The notes under the pieces are model-generated. The model saw only the letters and a list, made by a program, of their open reading frames with translations. It made no database searches and was not told the origin of the DNA. Both the position numbers and the translations under genes were made by a program. This document shows, piece by piece, positions 11,302 to 23,900 of a stretch of 64,000 bases of DNA; within the stretch, counting starts at the first letter, position 1; every line of letters starts with the position of its first letter. Source of the DNA: Hirsutella rhossiliensis (taxonomy: Eukaryota > Ascomycota > Sordariomycetes > Hypocreales > Ophiocordycipitaceae); NCBI RefSeq assembly GCF_020360975.1, contig NW_025408671.1:5084001-5148000 (forward strand). The letters run 5' to 3'.

Positions 11302-11541
11302 AAGGACAAGACTCTCATGTGGCGCTTGCATCAGGCTAGTTGTACAATGACGGACGAGCGAATCGCCCCGTGCGTCTCTTGCGTGAATCCCATCCAGGCG
11401 CGGGGGCGTGTGTCGAACTTCCCCATCCCGCCCACCTAAATGTTGGTATTTATACATTGTTTGTAGCTCGTAGAGGTGTGGCGTAGAATTTGTCTGCCCG
11501 ACCGGCCTTTGCATGGTGATCTTGGTGGGAAATCTAGGTAC

Positions 11542-12385
11542 TCATGCCTCTGCCTTGGCTTCTTGCGACGCTTCGGCCACTTGTTGTTTCGGTACCAGGT
11601 TGGACATGTAGGCGGGTTCCTCGAAGAGCGCATGGGTGACATTGTGCGACCAGACCTCGGCAAATTCCATGTCCTGGTCGTTGGACCACTTGACGGTGAC
11701 GGCCACCAGCTGCCCGTCCTCCTTGCCTGCATCTGCCGACTTAGTCACGACCACCTTGTTGCCGGCGCCCTTGCCCGCCAGCACGACGGCCATGTCAGCG
11801 ATGACGTTCTTCTTTTGCGCGTTGAGGGCATTGCCGCGGTCCGCCTTGCTCCGCACGGGCCGGTAGGACCTGCCGTTTGCCTTTTCGTCTGCTATTTTGC
11901 GCTTGTCGGCCTCTGTGTACTCGGACTCGTGCTTGTATCGGAACTCGTCGGGCCACGAGACCTCGTGCAGGTGTTTGAGCTCGCGCAGCTTCTGGAAGAC
12001 GGAGCGGCCGACAGAGCCCATGCCGGCTGGGAACTGGATAATGGCCATGGGGGACCAGTAGTCTTTGCGGAGCTTGGAGGGCTTGGTCTGCTTGCCGTTG
12101 AAAGGGAGCTGCTTGAGGTCATGGAAGCCCTGTGCTCGAGGGTCAGCAGAGCTTTACTTCTCTCCCAGGGTGCTGAAGACGGACATCTAATCTGTCCCTG
12201 AAGGAAAAGATGACTTGTTCTGTTCTCCGGTGGGCAAAGACCCAGATTCTCTCGCCGTGGCCCTCAGGTCTCTGGTAGCCCATGGGCGCAGGGCGGCGGG
12301 CCGGGCCGGTGTGGGCTTGGCGCACGCAAGTCCGCAGCAGGGAAGGGAGCAGGCCGAGGCGAGCCCCGGGGGGTGCCGCGTTCAT
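11542..12385 (-). CDS. mhr1: mitochondrial recombination protein Mhr1 / large-subunit ribosomal protein mL67
   Basis: In yeast Mhr1 acts in mitochondrial DNA recombination and transcription and is also a mitoribosomal large-subunit protein. Two exons, 12385-12185 and 12129-11542, give about 262 aa. The N-terminus is Arg/Ala/Leu-rich without acidic residues early on, as in a mitochondrial presequence. Core motifs include IWVFAHRRTEQVIFSF, LKQLPFNGKQTKPSKLRKD (exon 2 start) and FPAGMGSVGRSVFQKLREL, the conserved Mhr1-family block. The donor used is GTCCGT, which is non-consensus after the GT, but it restores the family sequence in phase 0. The gene is divergent from Hsp104 across a 633-base shared promoter and convergent with the sulfotransferase-like gene 240 bases away. 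An upstream in-frame ATG at 12466 is possible but would weaken the presequence. Confidence 0.85.
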
Positions 12386-13018
12386 GGTCAGGGGGTTGGT
12401 GTGGTTGACGGCGCGTATGCGGTGGGCTCGACGGCGACGGCGAGGTCGCAGCTGGATGAAAATCAATGGACCGAGCGCGAGGTCATGTGACTAATGGTGA
12501 TCATTCCTTGATAATTGATTTTTGGTCAGGTGCTGATAAGATAGGAACAGACGCCCTTGAAACAGCCAATCAAATCGCTGGATCCCCACCTTTGGCCTCG
12601 AAGTACAGTATCTCCAAGCTTCTGGTGGGTTCTTCGACTGCCTCTCTTGGAAAGGCGGGGGGGCTTCTGGATGGCCCGAGGAGCTGCTCGCCTGGACCAG
12701 CTGCTGCTCCATCAGTCCATTTCTCCCGTCGTTGCTTCGACTCGAGCTCCACCCGCAAGCAAGATAAATTGCTCGTCTGCCAGCTCTGTGCTCTCCTCCA
12801 TATACTCATCGTCATCCTCTTGCAAGTCCCAACTGATCTGCCCAACGCTGGTGCCCGACACACGCATCACGACCAACGCCCAACCTCTCGACACGTCAAG
12901 AGCTTTCTTTGATACAAGACAGAATACAAGAGACACACAAGCATAGCCACCACCGCGCAAAGGAGCGCCATCACACAACACCTTCGCGGGGAAGACACAC
13001 ATCAACGACTCTCTGGGC
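12386..13018. promoter_or_regulatory. bidirectional promoter region of mhr1 and hsp104
   Basis: These 633 bases separate two divergent ATGs. They contain GATAAG followed by ATAGG (12535-12545), a CCAAT box (12566-12570) and pyrimidine-rich DNA close to the Hsp104 ATG. I looked for a canonical heat-shock element (three alternating nGAAn blocks) and found only isolated TTC blocks near 12618-12633, so heat control is not proved by the sequence. Confidence 0.45.
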
Positions 13019-15802
13019 ATGAACGCGAGAATGGAGTTTACCGACAGGGCTCAAAAGGCAGTCGAGGACTCCATGTCCCTGGCCCAGCAGTATGCTCACT
13101 CGCAACTCCTCCCCGTCCACCTGGCTGTCGCGCTGCTCGACCCGCCCCTGGACCAGTCCAAAGACCAGCAGAATGGACCCTCACAACCCACCGTCACCCT
13201 CTTCCGCCAGGTTGTCGAGAGAGCGCACGGCGACCCTCAGCTCTTTGACCGCGCCCTCAAGAAGATGCTCGTCCGCCTTCCGAGCCAAGACCCCCCGCCA
13301 GAGCAAATTTCTCCTTCGCCCTCGTACCATAACGTCCTCCGCAAGGCCATGGAGCTGCAAAAGGTCCAAAAAGACACCTACATTGGCGTCGACCATCTCA
13401 TCACCGCCCTCGCCGATGAGGGCAACATCCAGACGGCCCTTCGGGAGGGCAACGTCCCCAAGGCCAAGCTGGTCCAGGACGCGGTCCAGGCCATCCGCGG
13501 CACCAAGCGGGTGGACAGCAAGACAGCCGACACGGAGCAGGAAAACGAAAACCTGTCCAAGTTCACCATTGACATGACCGCCATGGCCCGCGACAAGAAA
13601 ATCGACCCCGTCATCGGCCGCGAAGAGGAGATTCGCCGCGTTGTGCGGATCCTCTCGCGGCGCACAAAGAACAATCCCGTCCTCATCGGTGAGCCCGGTG
13701 TGGGTAAAACCACCGTCGTCGAGGGCCTGGCCCAGCGAATCGTCAACCGAGATGTGCCTGACAATCTCAAGCACTGCAAGCTGCTCTCCCTCGACGTCGG
13801 AGCGCTCGTCGCTGGGAGCAAGTACCGCGGCGAGTTTGAGGAGCGGATGAAGGGTGTTTTGAAGGAGATTCAGGACTCCAAGGATATGATTGTCCTTTTC
13901 GTCGACGAGATCCATTTGCTCATGGGCGCTGGCTCGTCGGGCGAGGGCGGCATGGACGCCGCCAATCTGCTGAAACCCATGCTGGCCCGAGGTCAGCTGC
14001 ACTGCATCGGCGCCACCACGCTGGCCGAGTACCGGAAGTACGTCGAAAAGGACGCTGCTTTTGAGCGCCGCTTCCAGCAAGTTATGGTCAAGGAACCATC
14101 CATCCCCGAGACCATTTCCATCCTCCGAGGCTTGAAGGAGAGGTATGACAGGCATCACCGCGTCACTATTCTAGACAGCGCCCTGGTGGCGGCGGCCAAC
14201 CTGGCGGCGCGCTACCTGACCTCGAGGCGGATGCCCGACTCGGCTATTGACCTGGTCGACGAGGCCGCCGCCGCAGTACGGGTGGCCCGAGAATCGCAGC
14301 CCGAGATTATCGACTCGTTGGATCGGAAACTCCGCCAGTTGATGATCGAAATCGCCGCCTTGGAAAAGGAGCACGATGAGGCATCCAAGACGCGACTGCA
14401 ACAGGCCAGGAAAGATGCCAAGAATGTCGAAGAAGAGCTGGAGCCACTCCGGGAGAAGTACCAAAACGAGATCAAGAGAAGCGAGCAAATCCACCAGGCC
14501 AAGGTCAAGCTAGATGAGTTGGAGAAGCGGCTTGAGGACGCGACCAACAATGGAGAGCATGCCAAGGCTGCCGACCTCAAGTACGGGGCCATCCCCGAGC
14601 AGGAGGCCGTCATCAAGGACCTCGAGACTCGGAAAGCCGCTGCCGATGCCGCCCTGAACGCAACCGGCGCCGACACTGGAGGAGCCATGGTCACCGACAT
14701 TGTCACGGCCGACCACATCAACGAAATCGTGGCGCGATGGACCGGCATCCCGGTAACCCGACTTCGTACCTCGGAGAAGGAGAAGCTCGTCAACATGGAA
14801 AAGGTGCTGGGAAAGGTGGTTGTCGGCCAGCGAGAGGCGGTCCAATCCGTCGCCAACGCCATCCGCCTGCAGCGCTCTGGGCTCAGCAACCCCAACCAGC
14901 CACCGAGCTTCCTCTTCTGCGGTCCGTCCGGCACAGGAAAAACACTGCTCACCAAGGCCCTGGCCGAATTTCTCTTTGACGACCCCAAGTCGATGATTCG
15001 CTTCGACATGTCGGAATATCAAGAGCGACATGCGCTGAGCAGGATGATTGGCGCGCCCCCGGGCTACGTCGGGCACGACGCTGGAGGCCAGCTGACCGAG
15101 GCGCTTCGCAGGAAGCCCTTTTCCATCCTCTTGTTCGACGAGGTGGAGAAGGCTGCCAAGGAGATTCTGACGGTCCTGCTGCAGCTCATGGACGACGGCA
15201 GAATCACCGACGGCCAAGGCAGAGTCGTTGACGCAAAGAACTGCATCGTCGTCATGACATCCAACTTGGGCGCCGAGTACCTCACCCGGCCCGGCGTCAA
15301 GGAGGGCAGAGTCGACACCACCACCCGAGAACTCGTCCTCAACGCCCTGCGCAACTACTTCCTCCCCGAATTCCTCAACCGGATCAACTCGGTCGTCATC
15401 TTCAACCGTCTGACGCGCAGGGAGATTCGCAAGATTGTCGACATTCGTCTCGGCGAGATCCAGAAACGACTGGAGGACAACGGGCGCAAGGTACACATTG
15501 ATGTCTCGGACGAGGCAAAGGACTACCTGGGCAACTCGGGATACTCGCCCGCCTACGGTGCTCGGCCGCTTTCGCGCCTCATTGAGAAGGAGGTGCTCAA
15601 CAGGCTGGCCATCCTGATCCTGCGAAACAACGTTCGCGACGGCGAGACGGCGCGGGTCGAGATGGTGGACGGCAAGATTGTGGTGCTAGCGAATCACCCG
15701 GACAGCGAGATGGGCGACGACGAAGACATGATGGAGGACGACGAGGAGGATGCTGTTGATGAGCTGGTTGGAGATAACATGGACGAGGACATTTATGATT
15801 AA
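13019..15802 (+). CDS. hsp104: Hsp104 / ClpB-type protein disaggregase
   Basis: A hexameric AAA+ chaperone that threads aggregated proteins with Hsp70 help; this is the cytosolic/nuclear form. It is a single exon of 927 aa. The start [11 protein letters not shown] aligns with yeast MNDQTQFTERA, which supports the first ATG. Two Clp N repeats occupy residues 1-160. NBD1 has Walker A GEPGVGKT (from residue 224) and Walker [10 protein letters not shown] coiled-coil M-domain lies at about 410-540. NBD2 has GPSGTGKT (from residue 635) and ILLFDEVEK, and its pore loop GYVGHD is visible. The C-terminus is a long Asp/Glu/Met tail ending DEDIYD, as in fungal cytosolic Hsp104; a mitochondrial Hsp78 would have a presequence and lack it. 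The intronless structure suits expression under heat stress. Confidence 0.97.
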   Translation: MNARMEFTDRAQKAVEDSMSLAQQYAHSQLLPVHLAVALLDPPLDQSKDQQNGPSQPTVTLFRQVVERAHGDPQLFDRALKKMLVRLPSQDPPPEQISPSPSYHNVLRKAMELQKVQKDTYIGVDHLITALADEGNIQTALREGNVPKAKLVQDAVQAIRGTKRVDSKTADTEQENENLSKFTIDMTAMARDKKIDPVIGREEEIRRVVRILSRRTKNNPVLIGEPGVGKTTVVEGLAQRIVNRDVPDNLKHCKLLSLDVGALVAGSKYRGEFEERMKGVLKEIQDSKDMIVLFVDEIHLLMGAGSSGEGGMDAANLLKPMLARGQLHCIGATTLAEYRKYVEKDAAFERRFQQVMVKEPSIPETISILRGLKERYDRHHRVTILDSALVAAANLAARYLTSRRMPDSAIDLVDEAAAAVRVARESQPEIIDSLDRKLRQLMIEIAALEKEHDEASKTRLQQARKDAKNVEEELEPLREKYQNEIKRSEQIHQAKVKLDELEKRLEDATNNGEHAKAADLKYGAIPEQEAVIKDLETRKAAADAALNATGADTGGAMVTDIVTADHINEIVARWTGIPVTRLRTSEKEKLVNMEKVLGKVVVGQREAVQSVANAIRLQRSGLSNPNQPPSFLFCGPSGTGKTLLTKALAEFLFDDPKSMIRFDMSEYQERHALSRMIGAPPGYVGHDAGGQLTEALRRKPFSILLFDEVEKAAKEILTVLLQLMDDGRITDGQGRVVDAKNCIVVMTSNLGAEYLTRPGVKEGRVDTTTRELVLNALRNYFLPEFLNRINSVVIFNRLTRREIRKIVDIRLGEIQKRLEDNGRKVHIDVSDEAKDYLGNSGYSPAYGARPLSRLIEKEVLNRLAILILRNNVRDGETARVEMVDGKIVVLANHPDSEMGDDEDMMEDDEEDAVDELVGDNMDEDIYD

Positions 15803-16093
15803 CAAGAGGACGCGCAATGGCGTAACGGGACATGATGGTGGTTGGCAGGCGTCAAGGCAAAAGCGTTACATCACGGCTCGGCGATGAGCATAACGGGAGA
15901 ATGAGTTTGAATAGTCGATCCAGCTTAGTCATGGAGTCAATTGACTATTGATAAAACAGACGTCGCCGCCTCCTTTCCGTGTGAATTACCTATGATGTGC
16001 TTGTATATATATATCTATGTGAACGGACACGTGAAGCAATGTGTGCTTTATAGCTCCTATATACAGCGCACTATGTTGCCCCCCCCCATTTTG

Positions 16094-18856
16094 TCAAGGT
16101 AGACCCAGCAAGACAGCGTCTTCGCCGGTCCATCCAAACTCATCCATGAAAATGGACCAGTCGACGTCTTGGAAGGGATCCGAGCCGGGCTGGACAGCAG
16201 CCTGCTGCTCGGGGTCGTCGACGGTGTTGTCCGCGGCGGCAGGGCCAGCTGCGTTGCTGGACGTCGTTGTGGTGGTGGCGTTGGCGGGAGGGATGCTCGA
16301 CGCCGGCACGGCGTCGTTGCTCGAGGAGGCGTTGGGGCGGTTGTGTTCTGCGAGGGAGAGATGGGAGGAGGGCGAGTCAGTGAGCCGGCTGCGGATTTCT
16401 TTTGCGTTCCGCCGGCCCGGCGCGTCTCAGAACAGGGTGGGGGACCGTGAGGCAGGGACTCACGAATCAGGTCGAGGGCCTTGTTGACCCTGTCGGTGCT
16501 GCTCTGCGCGGCCCTGAGGCCCAGGCGGAACCGCTCCAGGCACCAGAAGGTGACGCCGGCGCCGAGGCGGTCGGGCCAGGCGGACGGGCCGGGGCCGAGC
16601 GGGGGCGGCGGGGCGACGGCGACGAGGTTGCGGACGGCCCAGAAGGTCTCCATGAGGACGCAGGCGCGGTGGGGCAGGTCGGCGTCGCGGACGGAGCAGC
16701 GGAGCATGGCGGCGCAGGCCTGGCGGACGAGGGCGTCATGGTCGGCGGCGGCGGCGTCTGGACCGCCCCCGGCGTCGGCAGCGGCGTCTTGCGCGAGGAG
16801 GAGAGCCGAGGAGGATGGGTGCGCGAGCACGGCGACGATGATGGCCGAGGCGTCGACGAGGCTGCGCAGGACCCACTGCGGCGCGTGGGTCAGGAGCTGT
16901 GCGCGGGCCTCGAGGGCGAGGGCGAGGGTGACGAGGGTGCGCGACGTGGCGAGGGCGCGGGCCGTGTTGCGCAGGAGTGAGGGCCGGGGGGCGTCGGTCT
17001 GGGGTGACGAGGGCGTCGCCGAGGAGGAGGGGGCGGCTGTGGTTGGGATGAAGTAGTGAGTCTGGATCTCGAGCTGGGCGGCGACGAGGCAGAAGCGGGA
17101 TATGTCTTGCTTGCATTAGCTCTCCACGCCGCATCGCACATCAAGACGACAGAGACGAGGCGGACTGCGTGAGAAACAGACGTGAGGCGCACCTGTGTCG
17201 AAGCGGACGAGCAGCGGCCTCAGCGCCTCAAAGTCGGCCTCCCACATGGCCACGACGGCCTCGGGCACGCCGCCGCCGCCGCCGCCCAGCTGCGCGGCCA
17301 TGGCGGCGTAGAAGCGGTTGAGGAAGCGCTGGGCCTCGTAGACGGCCAGCAAGTCGGTCCAGCGGTGCGACTGCAGCGCGCGCCGGGGCCCGTCGTCGGC
17401 GAGCTGGATCGAGGGGGGCGGGATGCCTATGCTCGATGCCGATCTGGGCATTGGACAGTTAGTTAGTTAGATGGTTTATATGCGCACGTCTTTCTCCAGT
17501 TTGCGAAATCCACGTCTCCCCTCGACGCAACAAGCATCTACACAGCGCATAGGGGGGGGGCCAGTCAGGCTCACCGCTGCGCGAGCATGCAGCACGCCAG
17601 CCAAGTGGACGAGGCCTCCTCGTCCGACGAGTGCAGGTGCTGGCGCAGGCCGACGGCAAAGTGCGGGTTGGCGCCGCGGCCGACGTGGCAGCCCAGCAGC
17701 TTGGCGGCGTTGAGGGCGACGGCGGCAAACGTCGACGACGGGTCGGTGACGAAACGGATGCCCGGCAGCGGCCACGCGCACAGCAGCAGCAGCGCGTGGA
17801 CGGCCTCGAGCCCCAGCGCCGGCGCCGCCATCATGGCCCACACCTCGCGGCCCACGTGGTCGGCCGCGGCCGGCGACACGGCCCCGTCGCGGGGGTACCG
17901 CCGGCTGGCGACGCACACAATGGCCCAGAAGAGCGTCGCGTTGGCCTCGAAGCACTCGTCCGGGTCCTTTTTGCGCAGGATCGGCAGGTACGGGTGGTAG
18001 CACTGGAGAAACCTTGATGACGGGACGGGGAGAATCAGCAGCCAGCACGCACACACGGCGACGACGGCCTACTTGATAAAGTACCAGTCGATATCCTCGC
18101 CCGACACGACGAGACTGCCCAACGCCCGCGCCTTCGTCGGCCCCGTCTTGGCACGTCGGCCCGCGTCCTGACCCGGCGGCGGCGGCGGCGGCGGCGGCGG
18201 CCCGAGGGTACTCTTGCTGCTGTCCGCGGGCAGGGGCCGCGTGCCGGGGCCGATGGGGGCCGGGCTCTGTAGCTCCGGAGGGGCCGGGTGTGTCGCGGCC
18301 CGGGGGCTGAGAGGAGTCCATGCCGGTGCCGACGCCGACGGGCCGTCTGCCTTGGGGTGGACGGCTTGCTTGATGCTCTGCAGCTCTTGTTCAAGCTGGT
18401 CCAGTTTGCTGTGGCCAAGAGACGTGAGTGAGTGAGCCCCTTACGAGTGAGAGGAACAGAATGGGCTCACCTCCGCCTCGTAATTCGCTTGTGAGTCTTG
18501 TCGACGACGCACTTCGTGTCCAGCTTGGCACACCGCTGACACGGCTGGCCGGCGATCTGGCTCGCCTTGCACCGCACCTGGTTGTCGTCGTCAACGGGGC
18601 TTTTCTCATTTCCCACGCAGCAGCCAGCCAGCCAGCTCGACCCATCCTTCTCCGCTTCTCCCTCCATCACCCATTACCCATTACCCATCACCCATCACCC
18701 ATCAGTGATCACCCATCAGTGATCACCCACTGGGGACAAAGACGGCAGAAGGCTCACCTTGGAGTTGCGGCAGTTGACGCACGCCACGTTGCGTTTCGTC
18801 CGGTCCTCGCTGCCCGGCGTTGTCGCCGTGTCCACCGACTGAGGTGTTGGCGCCAT
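16094..18856 (-). CDS. Zn2Cys6 transcription factor (Leu3/PrtT-like group)
   Basis: A fungal binuclear-cluster regulator with a middle homology domain. Seven exons are proposed: 18856-18758, 18577-18471, 18408-18073, 18012-17575, 17443-17193, 17105-16464 and 16347-16094, giving about 708 aa. The zinc cluster starts at residue 26 and is split by intron 1: CVNCRNSK lies in exon 1 and VRCKASQIAGQPCQRC, then LDTKC, in exon 2. All six Cys are present. A coiled-coil helix (LDQLEQELQSIKQ) follows, then a Pro-rich linker with a ten-proline run. The regulatory domain starts at DIDWYFIKFLQCYHPYLPIL. The acidic C-terminus, DWSIFMDEFGWTGEDAVLL, looks like an activation domain. The zinc cluster and the WYFIKFLQCYHP block resemble Leu3/PrtT-type regulators. 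Target genes cannot be read from sequence. It is convergent with hsp104. Confidence 0.85.
18661..18730. repeat. CCCATCAC/CCCATTAC tandem repeat inside intron 1 of the Zn2Cys6 gene
   Basis: About seven imperfect copies of an 8-9 base CCCATYAC unit. They end in two copies of a longer version carrying TGATCA (acccatcagtgatc). The array lies wholly within the 180-base first intron, which interrupts the codons of the zinc cluster. Confidence 0.75.
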
Positions 18857-19259
18857 CCTCTCTCATGGCGTCTCCCCCCCTGTGTTTTCTTTGCAGACGG
18901 GTGGGGAAGCGGCCGGCGGTCCAGTGAAGCCTCCAGTCTCAGCGTCTCTCGCATGCTGCACGGAAGAGAGCAAGAGCTGGTGTCGCGAGCCTCTTATTGC
19001 CGCTAATCCCGCGCGTCGGTCACGTGGTGGCGATTCGACTCCAGTCTCGGGCTGAGCTGGGTGATGCCCCGGGTACCGAAACTGCATCTCGCATGTTACC
19101 AGATCTTTATTGTGCGCCGTAGGATGAGAAGCATGTGTTCTGCTCTCTATAAACACACAAGAATCGCACATGACATGTCGTGTGTCCAACCTCCAACGGC
19201 GCACCAGCCACGTGTGGCATCGACGTGACCGTTGAACGGCGCCATCCACAAGGTCGCAC
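18857..19259. other. intergenic, promoter of the Zn2Cys6 regulator
   Basis: About 400 bases between two tandem minus-strand genes. It contains the 5' region of the regulator and the 3' end of pbn1. CACGTGGTGG at 19021-19030 and GCCACGTGTGG at about 19206-19216 carry E-box-like ACGTG cores. No gene is recognised. Confidence 0.4.
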
Positions 19260-20909
19260 TCAATTGGCCTTCTTTTGCCTCGACTTCTCGCGCTCGTCTT
19301 TGCCTCCCTGTTGCGTCGAGCCTATCCAAGCAGCCAAGAGCTTCCAGATGACCCACGCACAGCCCAGGCCCACGACTGCCGTTGTCCCTAGGCGAACCCA
19401 TGCAGCCCCCTCCTCCTTGAGCACAGGGACCGAGATTGAACTCATGATCCGGTTGCCGACCTCGGGCTTCGGAGCAGCGTGCCAAAACGTCGTTTCGGAA
19501 CTGAACAGCTCGTCGTAGCCTAAATGACGGCGGTCAAACGGGTTGGTGGAAAAGTCGCCCTCGCTTCCAGACTCGCACGCCCAAAAGACGGCCGGATACG
19601 GAACCTCGACCTGTGCATATCCAGAAACCGTCGGTTTGAGATAGCGGATATGAAGTGGCAGTTGGACGGTCCAAGCCTGTTTCTTACTGGGCAAGGGGGG
19701 GGCCAGCTCGACAAGAACATTGGAGCCCCATGTCTTTGTGGTATACTCGGGAGCCTCCAAGTCGACTGGCAGAGTTGTATACCTTGAGGCAGTCAGGTTC
19801 TTAGATGCCAAGAAGAGCCTGTCCTCGAACTGGTAGCGGTCGGCAAAGATTTTTCTGGGAAGGGTAAGGTAGGCATAAGGAGCGCACTCTGAGTCTTGAA
19901 CCGGGGGCTTGTTGGTGCTCAGCTTTAACTGCAGCGTTGGATGCAGGCCGGCCGGCATGAGGAATTCTGAGGAAAAGGACATATCGCTCAGTCTATGTCG
20001 GGATGAGGCGGCAAACAAGACGGGCGATGGCGCCGTTTGCTCCCCGAGAACGCTTAGGACACCGCCGAGGCCAACTTCATGGGGTCCGAGGTTGGGTGGT
20101 GAGCCTTTGGTGAAGATGCCCACCTCGGTTCTCCGCATTGATGAGCCGGGAACGGTCAGTGAGTGCACTCTCAGAGGCCAGAATGCAGCAATTTTAAGTG
20201 CCTGGTCGGCAGAGTCGAATGAGAGATCGAGGCTAGCGGCGGTGATCAAGCTGCGCAGCCGGGACAGACAGATGGGGTCGAGTTCTGGGCAGATGTCCTG
20301 TAGCCCAGAGGCGATGAAAGTGGAAAGATCCTCCAATTCTTGGTAAAAGAACATGGACCCCGGGAGGCCATGCTGGCGGGTATCGGCAGCGGTGAAGGCC
20401 TACATTGGCCAAGTCAGAAAGCAATGAGACCTGGCTCTCTCCAACCAACGAGAGCAACGGGGAGGCTGATCAGAGGAGAGCATGGGACGGAATGAGTACC
20501 TCTGGGGCCATGCAGTCAACGGGCCCTATTTTCTGGAGGAACTCGCATAGCTTCGAACTGGCCGAGCAATCAGCGAACTTGTCCGGACACCAATCGCAGC
20601 ACGGACTACTGACCAGTTGTTGGCTCCAGGCGCTGTTGGAGTGTACAATACATGAAGCCCCGGCGACTGGCGAGAGCTAAAGGGCTCCAGCGTGTCGTAC
20701 TTGCGAGGACTTGTCCACCTCAGATGCACCGCATCATGGCCTCGGAGAAGGTTGGCGAGCTCCAGCGGCAGCTCATCCAAGTTGAAAGTCAACCGATCCT
20801 GGCGGACCGAGTCGGTCGAGGGGCCTACGAGACCTGCCGGCTGCACATCGAGGGCCTCGGGGTCGACGTCGGTGTCCTGGGGATGGACAAAGGTGACTCT
20901 CTCGCGCAT
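19260..20909 (-). CDS. pbn1: Pbn1/PIG-X-like ER protein (GPI mannosyltransferase I subunit)
   Basis: Pbn1 is an ER membrane glycoprotein. It stabilises the first GPI mannosyltransferase (with Gpi14/PIG-M) and helps ER protein maturation. Three exons, 20909-20614, 20557-20500 and 20399-19260, give about 497 aa. The start MRERVTFVHP and the blocks DKLT-like RLTFNLDELPLEL and SPFSSRQSP-like EPFSSRQSPGLHVLYTP match the family N-terminus. The PIG-X/Pbn1 domain covers the luminal part, with AYLTLPRKIFADRYQF, LVDLEAPEY-like PVDLEAPEYTTKTWGS and the LPLHIRYLKP block. A single C-terminal transmembrane helix (LGTTAVVGLGCAWVIWKLL) is followed by a basic tail, giving type I topology. Exon 2 is only 58 bases. 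The intron 1 donor GTCAGT and its CTGAT branch site restore the LCEFLQ frame. Confidence 0.85.
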
Positions 20910-23900
20910 TGTTTGCCGCCAACGGCTCCTGTGGGCAGATTTCGGAACAGGCGACCGGTCCTTTTCTTTCCACGGCAGTCGAGGACGGTGATGCTCAGCA
21001 GTCGGGCTCCGTCCCGGGTTTGGATAGCTTGTGCTTTTGTTTGGTTGTTTGAGGGTTGAGTAGAGGTGGTCGAAGCTGCGGAAAGGCGAGCTCGAGTGCA
21101 CGTGCTCCATGGGCTGTACTGGTAGAGGTACAGTATGTACCTAGTGGGTGCATCTTGTACTTTACACTGTATGCCCTATCGTCACTGCCTTGTCATGCGA
21201 CGCGCCTGCAAGTACCAGAGATCCGCATCCAGCATAGGAAAAGCCTTGATGAGAATCTGTTGTCGCAACCCGAGGTGCCAAGGAGCTGTACAGTGCAGCA
21301 CAGTGTAACCAAACGCCATTCAATGTTCATCTCGGTCAATTTTCCTCTTCTTCTGTCGCCTCATTGCTCACCAAAAGTCGACGGCCGTGCCACCAAATAC
21401 CTACAACTTTGCTCCACGTCTCGCCACATCGGCGGCAGAACCCAGCAGGCCGCCTTGGACGACTCTCATGTGTGGATGATGACGCCCATTCAGGCCATTC
21501 ATTCCTCGTATCTTTAAAGAGCTCTCAGAGACAGCCGGGAACCAAAAGCCAGGACTCGGCAGCTGAAGCCAAGCGCCCGAGGCAAAGTACAAGGTTCGCG
21601 TGTGTCGTTTTGCATGGCTCAACATGTCTTTGCTGCCATGGTACGCCGACGGAACTGAAAAAGAGCACTCCAAGGCATCAGATGCCAGAGCATAGCTGAT
21701 GGAGACGTCGGACAGCATTCAGATTCTCTACCTCGAGATATCGGCTGGCCGGCCATCAACTGCTTAGGAAGCAGTCCATCTAGACTTGCTTTCTGCGGCC
21801 GCGTGTGGCCCCAGTCACATTTTGGTCACCTGGCATCCCGGCTTCCACAAGCCGTGCCCAAGGAGAGAGGACGCAGACAAGCATGTCAAGTCACCCGGAG
21901 GCGCATCAGGCCTCGTCTCGTATCGTCACATCTCAAGTAGACGAGGCATTCGGAAACAAGAACTTGCAGAGGGGGCAGAAGATAATCCCTCCTAGAGTAA
22001 GCATTGTCCATGACAGGTCAGGCGAGAAACCAGGCAGTTAAGAGATGAACCCCTCGCTGCGGTTGATTTTCTCTCCTCGCCTCGACTCTCCAAAGTTGCT
22101 AGTGACCGCCTTTCCTTCTTGAAACCTTGAGGAAAGCGTGTCTGCATACTGCAAGCCTGCCGTAGGATGGCTTTTCTCGACTGGACATCCAAAGCCGTTA
22201 TGCTTTGATGGGCCAGACCATCACAACCCAATCTTTCCATCATCACCTGAGGCTTCTCGTCGCAATACGGCTGATGTGCAAAGCGCCGAAAAGAGCCTGG
22301 GATGACCCGACTTCCAAGACGCGGCCGTCGTTCTCGGGAGCACACCACTCGCCACCTCCACCTCAGAAAGGCCATGAGCCAAGGGGCCTGGCGGACTGAG
22401 GGGCCGCAGAGGCCTGGAAAATGACTTGGTTGGAAATACAATTCTCGTCGTATTATCGTGCGGGCCCGCATCGTATCACCGCTGCGTCGTCGTCATCGAT
22501 TCGCTTATGTCGCTGCTCGAATTTGGTATCTATCCCCTCAGGACAGCCACACAAGCCGTGACAGCGAGTACAGGGCGCGCGGTTTGCTGCTTGTGCGGAT
22601 TGTCGACTCTGTGCATGTGTAATCAAGATGCCCCGAGTCCCTGGTGCGTCCGCGGCCGTCTCTACCCCTTGTCGGTGAGCGAACGTCCAGTCAGATGCCC
22701 TCGTTGCTAGCGAGGCCGGCACATGCGGATTCCTTGCGCATGTGCCAGAGTGCATCTATCGCAGGCCCGACCGCCGGACCAGTCGACACATCGTGGGCTG
22801 CTTCGTCGAACAGAGCGTTGCATCACACTCCCTCCTCCGAAGCATGGTGCACAGAGCCGCCGTGTCCCCGAAATCGCACTTTCCGAATCTTGGGTCGGCC
22901 ATGTCGAGTAATGTCCACGACTCGTCTTTTTGTATGCATGTCAGACAAGAAAGCGACAAGGTTGCGAGGGCCTGGGAACACGTGAGCTCGTGTCGAGGTC
23001 GTGCCACACGAGCCTGACCCATGGCATATCCGATGAACGAGCATGGTAAGATACTTCGTGCTGCGTGTCCCCTTCACGCCCCCGCACGTCGTGAAGCATC
23101 CAAGACTGGCATTTGTCCCGAGTCTGTCACCAAGGGCCGAGGCGCATCGTAGCTCAAGAGGATGCCCCAGATCTCTGCGTACCACATGCCACGAAAGCTT
23201 CATGTCCCCGGCACAACCACGAACACTGTTTCTGCTCCAGGCTCACCTCCGCATGGGCGTAATGAGCGGCACCGTGTCCCTGGATACAACACCGGCAGTG
23301 CTCGTGTTCTGCAGGTTAACGCTCCAGTAAGAGACTTGTCGGACGCAATGCCGAGGCGTGCTGTATTCGATATTCAAGGCGGGCCGCCGTCACGACACGA
23401 CAATGTAGATACCAGGGCTGGCGGATGAGCTCCTCGCAAGTCCTGTGTCGCATCGGCATAGGTATTCGATGGAGTGACCCCCAATAGCTGTCGAATACAC
23501 AAGTGGGATGTGTGACTCGACGGCATCTTCCTTGCCCGCTGCCTGGCTCTGCGATGGTTGTTGTGGTAAATGCAAGGCCGTACGATGATCCCGAATGTGG
23601 TAATCCATGCCGTGGGGTAGGGCTTTGTCGGCGAAAGCTAGCTACACATCACAAGGTCGGCGTCGAGGTCTTTGAGGAGATCAGGAGCACACGTGGCGTG
23701 ACGTCCGGGCAAAGGCGTGGTGGTTGCCATTGGGGTGGACAGCTACATATATTCCACTGTTCAAAGCGAGTCGGACAGTGTGTCAGCCGCTCTACAAGCC
23801 CAGAAACACGGTTGGGGTTGCATGGCGTCACGGTCTACAATGTGCCTGTCTCGATGTAGGAGCCACTTGAGTCCAGATGACTTCGTCCTCGACCCCTGGG

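Noticed and set aside
12590..12640. possible heat-shock element upstream of hsp104
   Set aside because: Isolated TTC blocks are present, but three alternating nGAAn/nTTCn units at five-base spacing could not be found.
14510..15496. 328-codon frame antisense to hsp104
   Set aside because: It is a shadow frame; all conserved motifs are in the sense strand.
18178..18208. (CGG)n run read as a microsatellite
   Set aside because: It is the coding sequence of a proline run in the Zn2Cys6 regulator, not an independent repeat.
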